Positions 8,560 to 17,484 of a DNA stretch of 32,036 nucleotides are shown one piece after another (the first letter of the stretch is position 1; every line of letters begins with the position of its first letter). This DNA is from JANLUX01 sp031363705. Lineage in GTDB: Bacteria; Bacteroidota; Bacteroidia; AKYH767-A; OLB10. The position numbers and the translations under genes were made by a program. Where the stretch lies: assembly GCA_031363705.1 (NCBI GenBank), contig JANLUX010000036.1, positions 1-32,036 on the forward strand, written 5' to 3'. The notes under the pieces were generated by a model. It saw nothing but the letters and a program-made list of their open reading frames with translations. It did no database searches and had not been told where the DNA came from.

Positions 8560-9786
8560 ATGATCCCGTTTTCACCTCCCAGAATTGATGACTTACTAAT
8601 TAATGAAGTTGTAGCGGCTTTAAAAAGCGGATGGATTACAACCGGTCCGCGAACAAAACAATTCGAAAAAAATTTGAGTGCCTACAATGGCAATGCAGCT
8701 ACTTTATGCGTTAATTCCGCCACTGCAGCAATGGAAATTATGCTGAGATGGTTTGGTGTAAAAGAAGGTGACGAGGTAATTGTTCCAGCTTATACTTATA
8801 CAGCAACTGCGAATGTTGTTGTTCATTGCGGAGCACGACCTGTTATTGTGGACACAGGAAAAGATTTTAATATCAGTGTTGAAGCAATCGAAAAAGCAAT
8901 CACTGCTAAAACGAAAGTTATCATGCCTGTTGACTTTGGTGGTTATCCATGCAATTATGAAGCAATCATGTCGGTGGTTAAACGCAATGATGTCAAACAA
9001 TTGTTCAAACCTGCCAATGAAATACAAAAACAACTCGGAAGAATTTTTGTGCTGAGTGATTCTGCTCACTCGCTGGGTGCAATGTACCAGCAAAAGAAAA
9101 CAGGGGTTTGTGCTGATGCTTCTTCTTTTTCGTTTCATGCAGTAAAAAATCTTAGCACCGCTGAAGGCGGTTGTGTTTCACTTAATCTTCCTTTGCCTTT
9201 TGACAATGAAGAAATTTACCGTTACCTGTGTATTCTTACACTGCACGGTCAGAATAAAGATGCGCTTGCCAAAATGCAAAAAGGTAACTGGAAGTATGAT
9301 GTGATTGAAGCAGGTTTTAAATGTAACATGACTGACTTGCAGGCTGCCCTGGGTTTGGTTGAACTTGCACGATATGATAATGAAACTTTAATTAAGCGCA
9401 AACATATTTGCCAACGATACTCGCAATTACTTGGCAAACATCAATGGGCTGAATTACCCTTGCAACAAAGTGAAGACGGAAAAATTTTTTCATCCTATCA
9501 TCTATATCCTTTACGGATAAAAAATATTAACGAACAACAACGTGATGCAATCATACAATCCATTTTTAATAAAGATGTATCAGTAAATGTGCATTTCATT
9601 CCATTACCATTATTAAGCTTTTATAAAAATAATGGTTATGATATAAAAGATTTTCCGGTTACTTACGATAATTATTCGCGTGAAATTTCATTGCCGGTAT
9701 TTTATGATCTTACTGATGAACAAATTGAAATGGTGGTAAGTGCAGTAGAGCAATCAGTTGAAGAAGTGCTGATGCAAAAAGCGTAA
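8560..9786 (+). CDS. DegT/DnrJ/EryC1/StrS-family sugar aminotransferase
   Basis: A 408 aa PLP-dependent aminotransferase that would convert a nucleotide-linked keto-sugar to an amino-sugar, with glutamate as usual amino donor, in the cytoplasm. Seen: TGPRTKQFE (28-36), NSATAAM (52-58, phosphate contacts), AYTYTATANVV (77-87), D167 and H170 in LSDSAHSLGA (PLP ring contacts) and Lys196 in FHAVKNLSTAEGG, the internal aldimine. A stretch at about 138-162 is an insertion relative to short family members. It sits 3 bases upstream of the initiating phosphoglycosyl transferase gene; the pairing resembles pglE-pglC, so it may make the amino-sugar that starts the glycan. The exact substrate (for example a 4-keto-6-deoxy UDP-sugar) is not determinable here. 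Confidence 0.9.
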   Translation: MIPFSPPRIDDLLINEVVAALKSGWITTGPRTKQFEKNLSAYNGNAATLCVNSATAAMEIMLRWFGVKEGDEVIVPAYTYTATANVVVHCGARPVIVDTGKDFNISVEAIEKAITAKTKVIMPVDFGGYPCNYEAIMSVVKRNDVKQLFKPANEIQKQLGRIFVLSDSAHSLGAMYQQKKTGVCADASSFSFHAVKNLSTAEGGCVSLNLPLPFDNEEIYRYLCILTLHGQNKDALAKMQKGNWKYDVIEAGFKCNMTDLQAALGLVELARYDNETLIKRKHICQRYSQLLGKHQWAELPLQQSEDGKIFSSYHLYPLRIKNINEQQRDAIIQSIFNKDVSVNVHFIPLPLLSFYKNNGYDIKDFPVTYDNYSREISLPVFYDLTDEQIEMVVSAVEQSVEEVLMQKA

Positions 9787-9789
9787 TGT

Positions 9790-10383
9790 ATGTTGAAGCG
9801 ATTGTTTGATCTTTTAATTGCTTCTGTTTTTTTAATCATTCTCTCACCTGTTTTTATATTAATAGCCATCCTGATAAAGTTTGACAGCAAAGGACCTGTA
9901 TTTTTTCTGCAGCAACGCGTGGGTAGAAATAATACTGACTTTGCCATTTATAAATTCAGGACAATGTTTACAGATGCAGATAAAAAAGGATTGCTTACCA
10001 TAGGTGGTCGTGATCCGCGTATTACACGCACGGGTTATAATCTGCGTAAATACAAGCTGGATGAATTACCACAACTTATTAACGTGTTGATCGGCAATAT
10101 GAGTTTAGTGGGGCCAAGACCGGAAGTACGTAAGTACGTTTCATTATACAATGCTGAACAAATGAAGGTGTTAAGCGTTAAACCGGGAATTACAGATTAT
10201 GCGTCAATTGATTATTCGAATGAAAATGAATTGTTATCTCATTCCAATGATCCTGAAAAAAAATACATAGAGGAGATAATGCCTGCCAAGCTTCAGCTAA
10301 ACTTAAAATATATCCGTGAGCAAAGTTTTTATACTGATATCAAAATAATTTTAAGAACAGTAAAGAAGTTATTAAGTCATTAA
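9790..10383 (+). CDS. PglC-like monotopic phosphoglycosyl transferase (initiating sugar transferase)
   Basis: A 197 aa enzyme that would transfer a sugar-1-phosphate from UDP-sugar to undecaprenyl phosphate, starting glycan assembly at the inner membrane. The short form lacks the N-terminal four-helix part of WcaJ and matches PglC length. Visible: KRLFDLLIASVFLIILSPVF (3-22), the re-entrant helix with Ser19-Pro20; RVGRNN; YKFRTM (54-59); the catalytic Asp91-Glu92 in KLDELPQ; and SLVGPRPE (105-112). ATG 9790 is chosen over ATG 9786, which is in a different frame. It follows the aminotransferase gene closely. The 3' end runs into a strong inverted repeat shared with the convergent flippase gene. 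Confidence 0.93.
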   Translation: MLKRLFDLLIASVFLIILSPVFILIAILIKFDSKGPVFFLQQRVGRNNTDFAIYKFRTMFTDADKKGLLTIGGRDPRITRTGYNLRKYKLDELPQLINVLIGNMSLVGPRPEVRKYVSLYNAEQMKVLSVKPGITDYASIDYSNENELLSHSNDPEKKYIEEIMPAKLQLNLKYIREQSFYTDIKIILRTVKKLLSH

Positions 10384-10386
10384 GTT

Positions 10387-10436
10387 GTTAGGTTGTTGAG
10401 TTGTTGAGTGTTGTTCCATACAACTCAACAACCAAC
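10387..10436. terminator. Inverted repeat between convergent genes; likely bidirectional terminator
   Basis: Arms 10391-10403 and 10421-10433 are perfectly complementary over 13 bp (GGTTGTTGAGTTG and its complement), extended by 3 bp past one bulged A, with a 17-nt loop. It fills the 55-bp gap between the two convergent stops (10383 and 10439). There is no T-run, so it is not a classical intrinsic terminator. The left arm is itself built of AGTTGTTG-like octamers. Confidence 0.6.
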
Positions 10437-10438
10437 TA

Positions 10439-11884
10439 CTATTTCTCCTCACTTCGAATCAACCTGACAAGTGCAATGGGCTTTATCAGTTTTAATATCA
10501 GCGCAAAGCCCACACATATTACCATTGCAATACCGGATTTTATTAACCAGTGCCCGGTGTAACTATGTACATAAGCAAACAACACAAAACTCAGTACAAA
10601 AAAAACGGCATAACGTATAAACAACCACCACTTATAATGGAATTTGAAAATACCATGCGCCAGCCATATCTGTGCTCCTGCTAAAATATATTGTGTGAGT
10701 AAGCTTGCAATTGCAGCACCAAGGGCTTTGTATTTGGGTATCAAATAAAAGTTGAGTGCGATATTCATAATCATCCCTGCAAAGGCAACATAATTCAATT
10801 GTTTTAAATTTCCATTTGCCGTTAGCAACGTACCGAAAATATAAACAGAGGAGATGGCAAGAAAACAGCTCATGATGATGGCATACACCTGTGCTGACTC
10901 ATCCACATGCGCATGATAAAGCAAGCCCATTAATTCATTGCTAAAGAAAACGGAGAAAGAGATAACGATGATGGCTGGCACTGCAATAAATGAAGTGGCA
11001 AGCTCCACAAGATCTTCAAGCGGTTGCTTATGTTTTATCATGTGCGAAAACATGGGCAACAGTAATCCTGAGAAAAGAAAAGCAATCATGTTGGCAGCAT
11101 CTAATAGCCGGTAAGCCTGTGCATAAATTCCGGCTTGTTCAGCACCATCGGGCAATAATCGTTCAAGCATTACTGAATCAATACGGTTATAAAAAGTCAT
11201 GAGCAGGATAAGCACTGCAAACGGAAGGCTTTTTCTGAGGATAACAATATAAAAATGCGGATTCCATGATAACTTGCTGAGGTTGGCTTTGCTGCTTACA
11301 ATTAAAAAAGTTATTAGGATGGTGATTAGATAAGCTGTTGTTTGTGCCCACACAAACCATTCAATTTTAAAAGGTTCATTAATCACATGCCCCCATAATA
11401 ATACAGCGCAGATCACAATCATAATGAGCCGGTCCAAAACCGAAATCATACTATCTGTTTTAAAAAGCTGCAACCCTGCAATGTTGGAACGCAGATAAAG
11501 AATAAAAGAGATAAGCCCCTGGTTCAATAATAAAACACAGAGCAGCGAAAGCTGGTAAGCACTGTATCCTAAAAACCAGCCGGTGGTGAAACTGATACAA
11601 AAGAAAAACACCGCAAGCAGTAAACGCAGCACAATAATTCCACTCAAATGCTTTTGCAGAAGATGGCTGTGTCTTGCAATGTTGCGGTTATTGTAATTGG
11701 TAATTCCTAAATCGAGGAGAATATTAAAGAGAAATGAAAAGTTAAAAAGCGCGGCATACGTTCCATAACTGAAAGCTCCAACTGTATTTTGTATAGCACG
11801 ATCAATTCCTAAAATCCAGAATGGCTTAATAAGCAGGTTAAGGAACAATAGAAAAGCAAGATTTGTTACAAACTTTTTTTGCAT
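10439..11884 (-). CDS. Wzx/MATE-like polysaccharide flippase
   Basis: A polytopic membrane protein of 481 aa with about 12-14 hydrophobic helices, predicted to move undecaprenyl-linked glycan units across the inner membrane. The start MQKKFVTNLAFLLFLNLLIKP and the segment SYGTYAALFNFSFLFNILLDLGITNYNNR are typical of the Wzx family's first two helices; PKYKALGAAIASLLTQY near the C-terminal third is another characteristic stretch. The frame is open upstream to an ATG at 12082, but that extension is only the translation of a heptamer repeat (a CQLSTVN pattern), so ATG at 11882-11884 is chosen. It is convergent with the initiating transferase gene. A start upstream of a tandem-repeat array makes length-dependent expression possible; that is speculation. 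Confidence 0.88.
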   Translation of the reverse strand: MQKKFVTNLAFLLFLNLLIKPFWILGIDRAIQNTVGAFSYGTYAALFNFSFLFNILLDLGITNYNNRNIARHSHLLQKHLSGIIVLRLLLAVFFFCISFTTGWFLGYSAYQLSLLCVLLLNQGLISFILYLRSNIAGLQLFKTDSMISVLDRLIMIVICAVLLWGHVINEPFKIEWFVWAQTTAYLITILITFLIVSSKANLSKLSWNPHFYIVILRKSLPFAVLILLMTFYNRIDSVMLERLLPDGAEQAGIYAQAYRLLDAANMIAFLFSGLLLPMFSHMIKHKQPLEDLVELATSFIAVPAIIVISFSVFFSNELMGLLYHAHVDESAQVYAIIMSCFLAISSVYIFGTLLTANGNLKQLNYVAFAGMIMNIALNFYLIPKYKALGAAIASLLTQYILAGAQIWLAHGIFKFHYKWWLFIRYAVFFVLSFVLFAYVHSYTGHWLIKSGIAMVICVGFALILKLIKPIALVRLIRSEEK

Positions 11885-11943
11885 AACAGAGGGGTAAAAA
11901 TAGAAGAAAGTAGGCAGTGTGGTTGTGTTCAGGTGGAAGGAGG

Positions 11944-12045
<102 letters not shown>

Positions 12046-12064
12046 CCAGTGGCAGTAGCAGTAG

Positions 12065-12167
12065 CAGTTTGCCTTTTGCCATTTGCAGTTTACCTTTTGA
12101 AGTTTTGCCTTTTGTAGTTTGCCTTTTGCATCTTGCAGTTTGCCTTTTGCAGTTTTGCCTTTTTTTT
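12065..12167. repeat. Second heptamer array, words CAGTTTG/CCTTTTG
   Basis: About fourteen units, nearly all 7 bp, ending mostly in TTTG or TTG: CAGTTTG, CCTTTTG, CCATTTG, AAGTTTTG (8 bp), TAGTTTG, CATCTTG and so on, closing with a T-run at 12160-12167. Between this and the CAGTTGA array lies a short run of GGCAGTAGCAGTAGCAG hexamers (12051-12067). The two arrays with different words fill most of the 341-bp gap between flippase and rnhB. I see no gene in this gap; TATTTTTA elements near 12200 (+) and 11895 (-) are only weak promoter candidates. Confidence 0.9.
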
Positions 12168-12225
12168 CAACACTGTAACTTTAACTGCATCGTGCTGCTT
12201 ATTTTTATCCCGTCAAATCACGCAC

Positions 12226-12852
12226 ATGCTTCGTCTCTCTTATCACAAAACTTTTATTGAAGCCGGTGTGGACGAAGCCGGACGTGGTTGTTTAGCCGGA
12301 CCTGTTACAGCAGCAGCTGTTATTCTGCCTCCCAAAAGATTGAAATGGTTTAAGCTTTTAAATGATTCGAAACAATTAACACGTGAAGTAAGGGAAGAGC
12401 TTCGCCCCCTTATTCAACGTGATGCCATTGCATGGAAAGTTGCTTTCGCAGATCATGAAGAGATTGACCGGATCAATATTTTAAATGCAACTTATCTTGC
12501 CATGCACCGCGCTATTGAACAGCTTCCTTTATCTCCCCAGCATTTGATTATTGACGGCAACCGTTTTAAACCTTTTGGTGAGATACCGCATTGCTGTATT
12601 GTGGAAGGTGATGGAAAATATTTAAGCATTGCTGCAGCCAGCATACTTGCCAAAACACATCGTGATGAATTCATGCAACAGTTGCATACTCAGTTTCCGG
12701 ATTATGGTTGGGACCATAATAAAGCTTATGCAACCGCCATGCATCGAGATGCTATACAACGACATGGAATAACACCCTATCATCGTAAAAGTTTTTCATT
12801 GTGTGATCCACAGGTTGAACTGGAGTTTGAAGCACCCCTTCAAGGGTTTTAA
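12226..12852 (+). CDS. rnhB: Ribonuclease HII
   Basis: A 208 aa cytoplasmic endonuclease that cuts the RNA strand of RNA-DNA hybrids and removes single ribonucleotides misincorporated in DNA. The four metal-binding acids are all present: D16 and E17 in GVDEAGRG, D110 in IDGNRF, and D147 in AKTHRDEF. YGWDHNKAYAT and HGITPYHRKSF are characteristic C-terminal stretches. ATG 12226 is chosen because DEAGRG then falls at the usual distance from the N-terminus; an upstream in-frame ATG at 12133 would only translate the heptamer array. It is transcribed away from the flippase gene. A hairpin overlaps its stop codon. Confidence 0.96.
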   Translation: MLRLSYHKTFIEAGVDEAGRGCLAGPVTAAAVILPPKRLKWFKLLNDSKQLTREVREELRPLIQRDAIAWKVAFADHEEIDRINILNATYLAMHRAIEQLPLSPQHLIIDGNRFKPFGEIPHCCIVEGDGKYLSIAAASILAKTHRDEFMQQLHTQFPDYGWDHNKAYATAMHRDAIQRHGITPYHRKSFSLCDPQVELEFEAPLQGF

Positions 12853-12866
12853 AACCTTGAAAGGGT
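12834..12866 (+). terminator. Hairpin overlapping the rnhB stop codon
   Basis: Left arm 12834-12845 and right arm 12855-12866 (ACCCCTTCAAGG against CCTTGAAAGGGT) pair over 12 positions with one mismatch, around a loop containing TTTTAAAA that includes the TAA stop (12850-12852). No T-tract follows, so it may act as a terminator or mRNA stabiliser rather than a textbook intrinsic terminator. Confidence 0.45.
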
Positions 12867-12960
12867 AAGAAAGCGAATTAACATTGCTTTGTAGATAACT
12901 ACATCCTTCTCCCCGTTATAAGGCTTGTCTATCAATTAGTTTTACAAACAATCCTATTGA

Positions 12961-15657
12961 ATGAAGCGGGTTGTAAGTTCCTCACTTATTTCTGTATTTA
13001 TTATCATCGCTGTTGCAGCGGGTATTATTTATTACCAGCAGTACAGTGCCAAAAGTGCCAATGCATTTGATTGCATTCCTAACAACGCTGCATTCATCGT
13101 ATCATGTAAACAAGCATCCACATCCATAAGACAGCTCACCAGAAGCACCTATTGGAAAGATCTCCGCTCAGCTCCCACTTTTGAAAAAGCCACCAGGCAA
13201 CTTTCTTTTTTTGACTCTGCAACCACCACAAATACCACTTTGCGTGAAGCAATAAATAGCCACGAACTGTTCCTTTCATTTCATGTAACAGGTGCTATTG
13301 AATTTGATCTGTTATTTCTTTCAGAAAATATAACAGCTACCCAGTCTGATGCCTGGATGCGGTTAATGTCAAGCGAAAATGCTTCATCAAGAAATTATAA
13401 CGGCACTGACATACGTGAACTTAATACCGGTTACGGAATGTTCAGTTATGCAGTTATACATGGCGTATTTGCCGGCAGCTTCAGTCCGTTTCTTGTAGAA
13501 GATGCCATCCGACAGCAACGTTCAGGTTATAAGCTTACCAACCTTGCTACAGCAATGCCAGTGCAGAAACCAAACGATCTGGCAATGTGGATTAATTACA
13601 GGCAACTCCCTGCGTGGCTGAGCACTTTTTTAGATGCTTCGCGAAAAGACAGGATCAATCGTGTTGGAGCTTTTGCAAATTATACCTACCTGAAAACAAG
13701 TGTAAATGAAAACGAAATTAGTCTCACCGGAAGCACCTACAGCGATTCGTCAGATTATGTACATACATTGCAATCGCAACAACCGGTTTCTTTTTCATTG
13801 AAGAAAATACTTCCTACTAAAACAGCCGCGCTCATTTGGTTTGGCGTGAGTGACTGGAATAAATACCTGCCTGCATTAAGAAATTATTTTACCATGAATA
13901 AAATGTACGCTACCACTTCGGAGCGTATCAGGCAGATGGATCAATCCCTGCATATCAGTGTGGATGCCCAATGGAAATATTGGTTGGGTAACGAATACGC
14001 ATTGCTGGTAACTGAACCTGTCAGCACCAATTATGACAATACATGCTATGCCGTTTTCAAAGCCACCGAAATATCCAAAGCATTGGCTGCATTAAGCCGT
14101 CTTGCAGAAAAAGCAAATGCAGCAAGTGGCAACCGCCAGCAAAACGAAGAGCGATACAATGGTCATGTAATACGTTACCTTGATTTACCGGGATTATTAC
14201 CTGCTATGTTCGGAGGGTTGTTTAATCGCATCAACCGTTTTTATTATACTGATATGGAAGGCTACATCATAGTTGCCAATCAACCTTCTGCATTGCGTTC
14301 ATTGATCAATGATGATGCAACAGGCAATATGGCTGTCAACGATGCCCCGTTTAATGCTTTGTTGAATCGTATTCCTTCGCCCTCTAATTTTTGCTTTTAT
14401 TCCAATATCAGTGCCTCTACCTATCTCCTGCGTTCTATTGCTTCAAAGAATACAATTGCCGCTATTGATCAATATAAAAAAATATGGAGCCATTGTGATG
14501 CATTAATGTTATCCGCAACAGCGCAAACCAATTCATTTAAAACAGATGCTTACTTTCATTACAAATCAGAAGACACCAAAGGAGTGCACCAGTTATGGAG
14601 CTGTGCATTGGATACTACGGTAACTACTGCTCCGCAGTTTATTGCGGATTCCACTCACAATATCCAGGCGTTGGTTCAGGATGATAATAATACTTTGTAC
14701 AAAATTGATAACAGCGGTAACATCCAGTGGAAAAAGAAGCTGGATACCAAAGTGCTGAGTGCGTATTATCCTGTTGATCCTTATAAAAGCGGACAGAAAT
14801 GTTATGTGTTCAACACGCGCTCATTTATTTACATGATTGATGCAGCAGGTAACAACTGTCCGGGTTATCCCATCCGTTTACCCATGATGGCAACCAACAG
14901 TGTATCATTGGTTGATTATTATGGCAATGGTGATTACCGGATTTTCCTCGCCTGTGGCAACATGAGTTTATATGGTTGGTTGTTAAACGGAAAATCTTTA
15001 GGCGGCTGGTATTTCAATAAAACACAAAAGTCAGTTATTGATTCATTGCAGTATTTCCGTTTTGGTGAGCAGGATTATTTAGTTTTCACTGATGAGGATT
15101 TTAATTTTTATGCGTTGAATAAAATGGGGCAATATCAAATACGTGGAATGACCGTACCTAAAAAACCCGGCACACTGTTCTATCGCGTTAGCAAAGAAGA
15201 TAATGTTTTTCAATTAATGATGATGGATACATCAGGAGCAATCATGCTACTAAAAGAAAATTCCATTACACCAATATTAACAACCGAACAAACCGGTGCA
15301 CCGTTAGCGTGGCTTCCGCTGGATGCCAATGCTGACCAGGAAAATGATTTTGTTTTACTCAATGATCAATCATTAAAAATTTTAACCAGCGATAATTTAA
15401 CCATTACCAGGCAATCATTCACTGAGAAAATGTCAGCGTGGTTAGATGCATTTACATTGATAGATGGAAAAACCAGGATAGGAATGTACAGTGCCGAAGC
15501 AGGAAACATTTATTTAATAGAAAAAAACGGTGCAGTGATGAATGGTTTCCCCGTTAGTGGTTCCACTGCTTTTGATCTGATGAATTCACAACAGGATAAT
15601 CGTTCTTATTTAATAACAGGATCAGGAAGCAATGTTTATTTATATGGGATAAATTAA
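12961..15657 (+). CDS. Large membrane-anchored protein, DUF3352-like N-terminus and propeller-like C-terminus
   Basis: An 898 aa protein of unknown function. One hydrophobic helix at about 8-26 and a positively charged start suggest a signal anchor with the rest outside the inner membrane. Residues about 35-500 resemble the DUF3352 style (for example the FDCIPNNAAFIVSCK start, then long alternating strands and helices). Residues about 560-898 contain repeated short blades of the form LYKIDNSGNIQW, IYMIDAAGNNCPGYPI, LYGWLLNGKSLGGW, FYALNKMG and IYLIEKNGAVMNGFPV, as in PQQ/FG-GAP-type beta-propellers. No catalytic motif is evident. It stands alone between rnhB and the TPR lipoprotein gene. The domain name is by resemblance and not certain. 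Confidence 0.75.
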   Translation: MKRVVSSSLISVFIIIAVAAGIIYYQQYSAKSANAFDCIPNNAAFIVSCKQASTSIRQLTRSTYWKDLRSAPTFEKATRQLSFFDSATTTNTTLREAINSHELFLSFHVTGAIEFDLLFLSENITATQSDAWMRLMSSENASSRNYNGTDIRELNTGYGMFSYAVIHGVFAGSFSPFLVEDAIRQQRSGYKLTNLATAMPVQKPNDLAMWINYRQLPAWLSTFLDASRKDRINRVGAFANYTYLKTSVNENEISLTGSTYSDSSDYVHTLQSQQPVSFSLKKILPTKTAALIWFGVSDWNKYLPALRNYFTMNKMYATTSERIRQMDQSLHISVDAQWKYWLGNEYALLVTEPVSTNYDNTCYAVFKATEISKALAALSRLAEKANAASGNRQQNEERYNGHVIRYLDLPGLLPAMFGGLFNRINRFYYTDMEGYIIVANQPSALRSLINDDATGNMAVNDAPFNALLNRIPSPSNFCFYSNISASTYLLRSIASKNTIAAIDQYKKIWSHCDALMLSATAQTNSFKTDAYFHYKSEDTKGVHQLWSCALDTTVTTAPQFIADSTHNIQALVQDDNNTLYKIDNSGNIQWKKKLDTKVLSAYYPVDPYKSGQKCYVFNTRSFIYMIDAAGNNCPGYPIRLPMMATNSVSLVDYYGNGDYRIFLACGNMSLYGWLLNGKSLGGWYFNKTQKSVIDSLQYFRFGEQDYLVFTDEDFNFYALNKMGQYQIRGMTVPKKPGTLFYRVSKEDNVFQLMMMDTSGAIMLLKENSITPILTTEQTGAPLAWLPLDANADQENDFVLLNDQSLKILTSDNLTITRQSFTEKMSAWLDAFTLIDGKTRIGMYSAEAGNIYLIEKNGAVMNGFPVSGSTAFDLMNSQQDNRSYLITGSGSNVYLYGIN

Positions 15658-15718
15658 TAACGATTAATTCTGGTATTCAACTTATCAAGCCATCGCAAGA
15701 CAAATAAAAAATAACATT

Positions 15719-17446
15719 ATGAGGCATCTTCAATACTTACTTTGGTTTACAATTATTTTTTTCTCATGCAATCATCAAACAGAAAATAAAACGGCATCAA
15801 CTAAAGCCGATTTCATCTCAACACAATATGGTTGTTGTGTACCTGAAGTATTGGATAAGACATGGTATTCTTCTGAAAAAAAAGCACCTCTGTTTAGCGG
15901 ATTAGATGGAATGCATTTTTCCATTTCGACAACGAATGCCGAAGCACAGCAATATTTTGACCAGGGCATGATGTTGTCTTTCGCTTTTAATCATGCCGAA
16001 GCCGGGCGTTCGTTTTTTGAAGCGGCAAGACAGGACTCAACCTGTGCCATGTGCTGGTGGGGATTTGCTTATGTGTTAGGACCGAATTACAACGCGGGAA
16101 TGGAGTATGATAATTTTCAAAGGGCTTTTGATGCAGTGCAAAAAGCCAAATTGTTTTCTTCCACTTGCACACCGAAAGAAAAAGATTTGATTGAAGCATT
16201 AACACATCGCTATACCAACGATACCACTATTGCCCGTTCTGTGCTTGATTCATTGTATGCAGGTGCAATGCGAAAAGTTTACAAGAAGTATTCTGATGAT
16301 GTAACTGTTGTTACTCTTTTTGTTGAATCCCTGATGGATTTACATCCCTGGAATCTTTATAAAAAAGATGGCTCTATTCAACCATGGACACCTGAGATTT
16401 TATCTATGCTTGAAAAATGTTTACAGATGCAACCACACCATGCTGGAGCAAATCATTTTTATATACATGCAACAGAAATGTCGCAACATGCTGAAACAGC
16501 TTTGGCGAGTGCCGACCTGCTTCGTGATTTAGTTCCAGGTGCAGGTCATCTTGTTCACATGCCTTCACATACTTATATACGAATAGGGAAATATCACGAT
16601 GGTGTTGTTGCCAATCAAAAAGCGGTGTTGGTTGACAGTTTGTATGTGGAAGCTTGTCATGCACAGGGAGTATATCCGCTTGCTTATTATCCGCATAATT
16701 ACCATTTCATTTCAGCTTGTGCCACCCTTTGCGGTGAAAGTAAAGTTGCTATGGAGGGAGCTAATGCAACTGCTAACCATGCACATAAAAAATTATTGCG
16801 TGACCCTGCTTGGGCAACGCTGCAACATTATTATTCTATCCCTTGGTTTGTAGAAGTAAAGCTTAGTTTATGGAACGATATTCTTCATTCATCTGCACCA
16901 GAAAAAGATTTAAAATATCCAACCGTGATTTGGCATTATGCACAAGGCATGGCAATGCTTTCTCAAAATAAAATTCCGGATGCCAAGAAACAGCTTGCAG
17001 AAATGAAAACTATCATGACTGATACTACACTAGAGGATTTAACCATTTGGGGCATTAACAGCGTGTATGATATATGTGTGATTGCATCAAAAACGCTGGA
17101 CGGAGAAATTAATGCGAAAGAAAAAAAATATGCTGTTGCAATTACTCATTTGCAGGAAGCAGTTGCAAATGAAGATGCCTTGAATTATGATGAGCCACCC
17201 GATTGGTTTTTTTCTGTTCGCCATCATTTGGGTGCAGTTTTAATTGAGGCAGGAAAATTTCATGAAGCAATAAAAGTTTATGATGAAGATTTAAAGACCT
17301 ACCGTGAAAATGGCTGGGCATTAAAAGGACTAATGAATGCATACAAAAAACTTCACGACAAAGTGAATTACGATAAAACAAAATTGCGTTTTGAACAAGC
17401 CTGGAAATATGCTGACATTAAAATTTCGTCATCAAGAATATTGTAA
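15719..17446 (+). CDS. TPR lipoprotein with His-rich conserved motifs
   Basis: A 575 aa protein with a lipoprotein signal: hydrophobic residues 4-15, then Phe-Phe-Ser-Cys with Cys17 as probable lipidation site. The body is helical with TPR-like repeats (AQQYFDQGMMLSFAFNHAEA at 76-95 and the C-terminal FHEAIKVYDEDLKTY). Distinct signatures are CAMCWWGFAYVLGPNYNA (109-126), with a CxxC, HHAGANHFYIHATE (240-253) and HLVHMPSHTYIRIGKYHDG (277-295). The clustered histidines and cysteines could bind a metal or heme, but no known ligand set is recognised. Proteins of this general kind occur in several environmental phyla without a firm function. It is followed by a decayed hydrolase gene. Confidence 0.8.
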   Translation: MRHLQYLLWFTIIFFSCNHQTENKTASTKADFISTQYGCCVPEVLDKTWYSSEKKAPLFSGLDGMHFSISTTNAEAQQYFDQGMMLSFAFNHAEAGRSFFEAARQDSTCAMCWWGFAYVLGPNYNAGMEYDNFQRAFDAVQKAKLFSSTCTPKEKDLIEALTHRYTNDTTIARSVLDSLYAGAMRKVYKKYSDDVTVVTLFVESLMDLHPWNLYKKDGSIQPWTPEILSMLEKCLQMQPHHAGANHFYIHATEMSQHAETALASADLLRDLVPGAGHLVHMPSHTYIRIGKYHDGVVANQKAVLVDSLYVEACHAQGVYPLAYYPHNYHFISACATLCGESKVAMEGANATANHAHKKLLRDPAWATLQHYYSIPWFVEVKLSLWNDILHSSAPEKDLKYPTVIWHYAQGMAMLSQNKIPDAKKQLAEMKTIMTDTTLEDLTIWGINSVYDICVIASKTLDGEINAKEKKYAVAITHLQEAVANEDALNYDEPPDWFFSVRHHLGAVLIEAGKFHEAIKVYDEDLKTYRENGWALKGLMNAYKKLHDKVNYDKTKLRFEQAWKYADIKISSSRIL

Positions 17447-17461
17447 CTACTGAGTTTGGAG

Positions 17462-17478
17462 TATATTAAATTAATATA
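17462..17478. promoter_or_regulatory. AT-only perfect palindrome
   Basis: TATATTAA and TTAATATA flank a single central A, 15 bases after the TPR gene stop and 6 bases before the first codon of the hydrolase pseudogene. It could be a regulator site of the former gene or chance in AT-rich DNA. Confidence 0.3.
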
Positions 17479-17484
17479 AACAGC

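Noticed and set aside
8704..9138. 144-codon antisense reading frame inside the aminotransferase gene
   Set aside because: The opposite strand encodes a clear DegT enzyme with all catalytic residues; the antisense product is rich in Cys, His and Ser with no domain, typical of a shadow frame.
12133..12225. Upstream start for RNase HII adding 31 residues
   Set aside because: The added residues come from the CAGTTTG array and the gap; ATG 12226 gives the normal RNase HII N-terminus.
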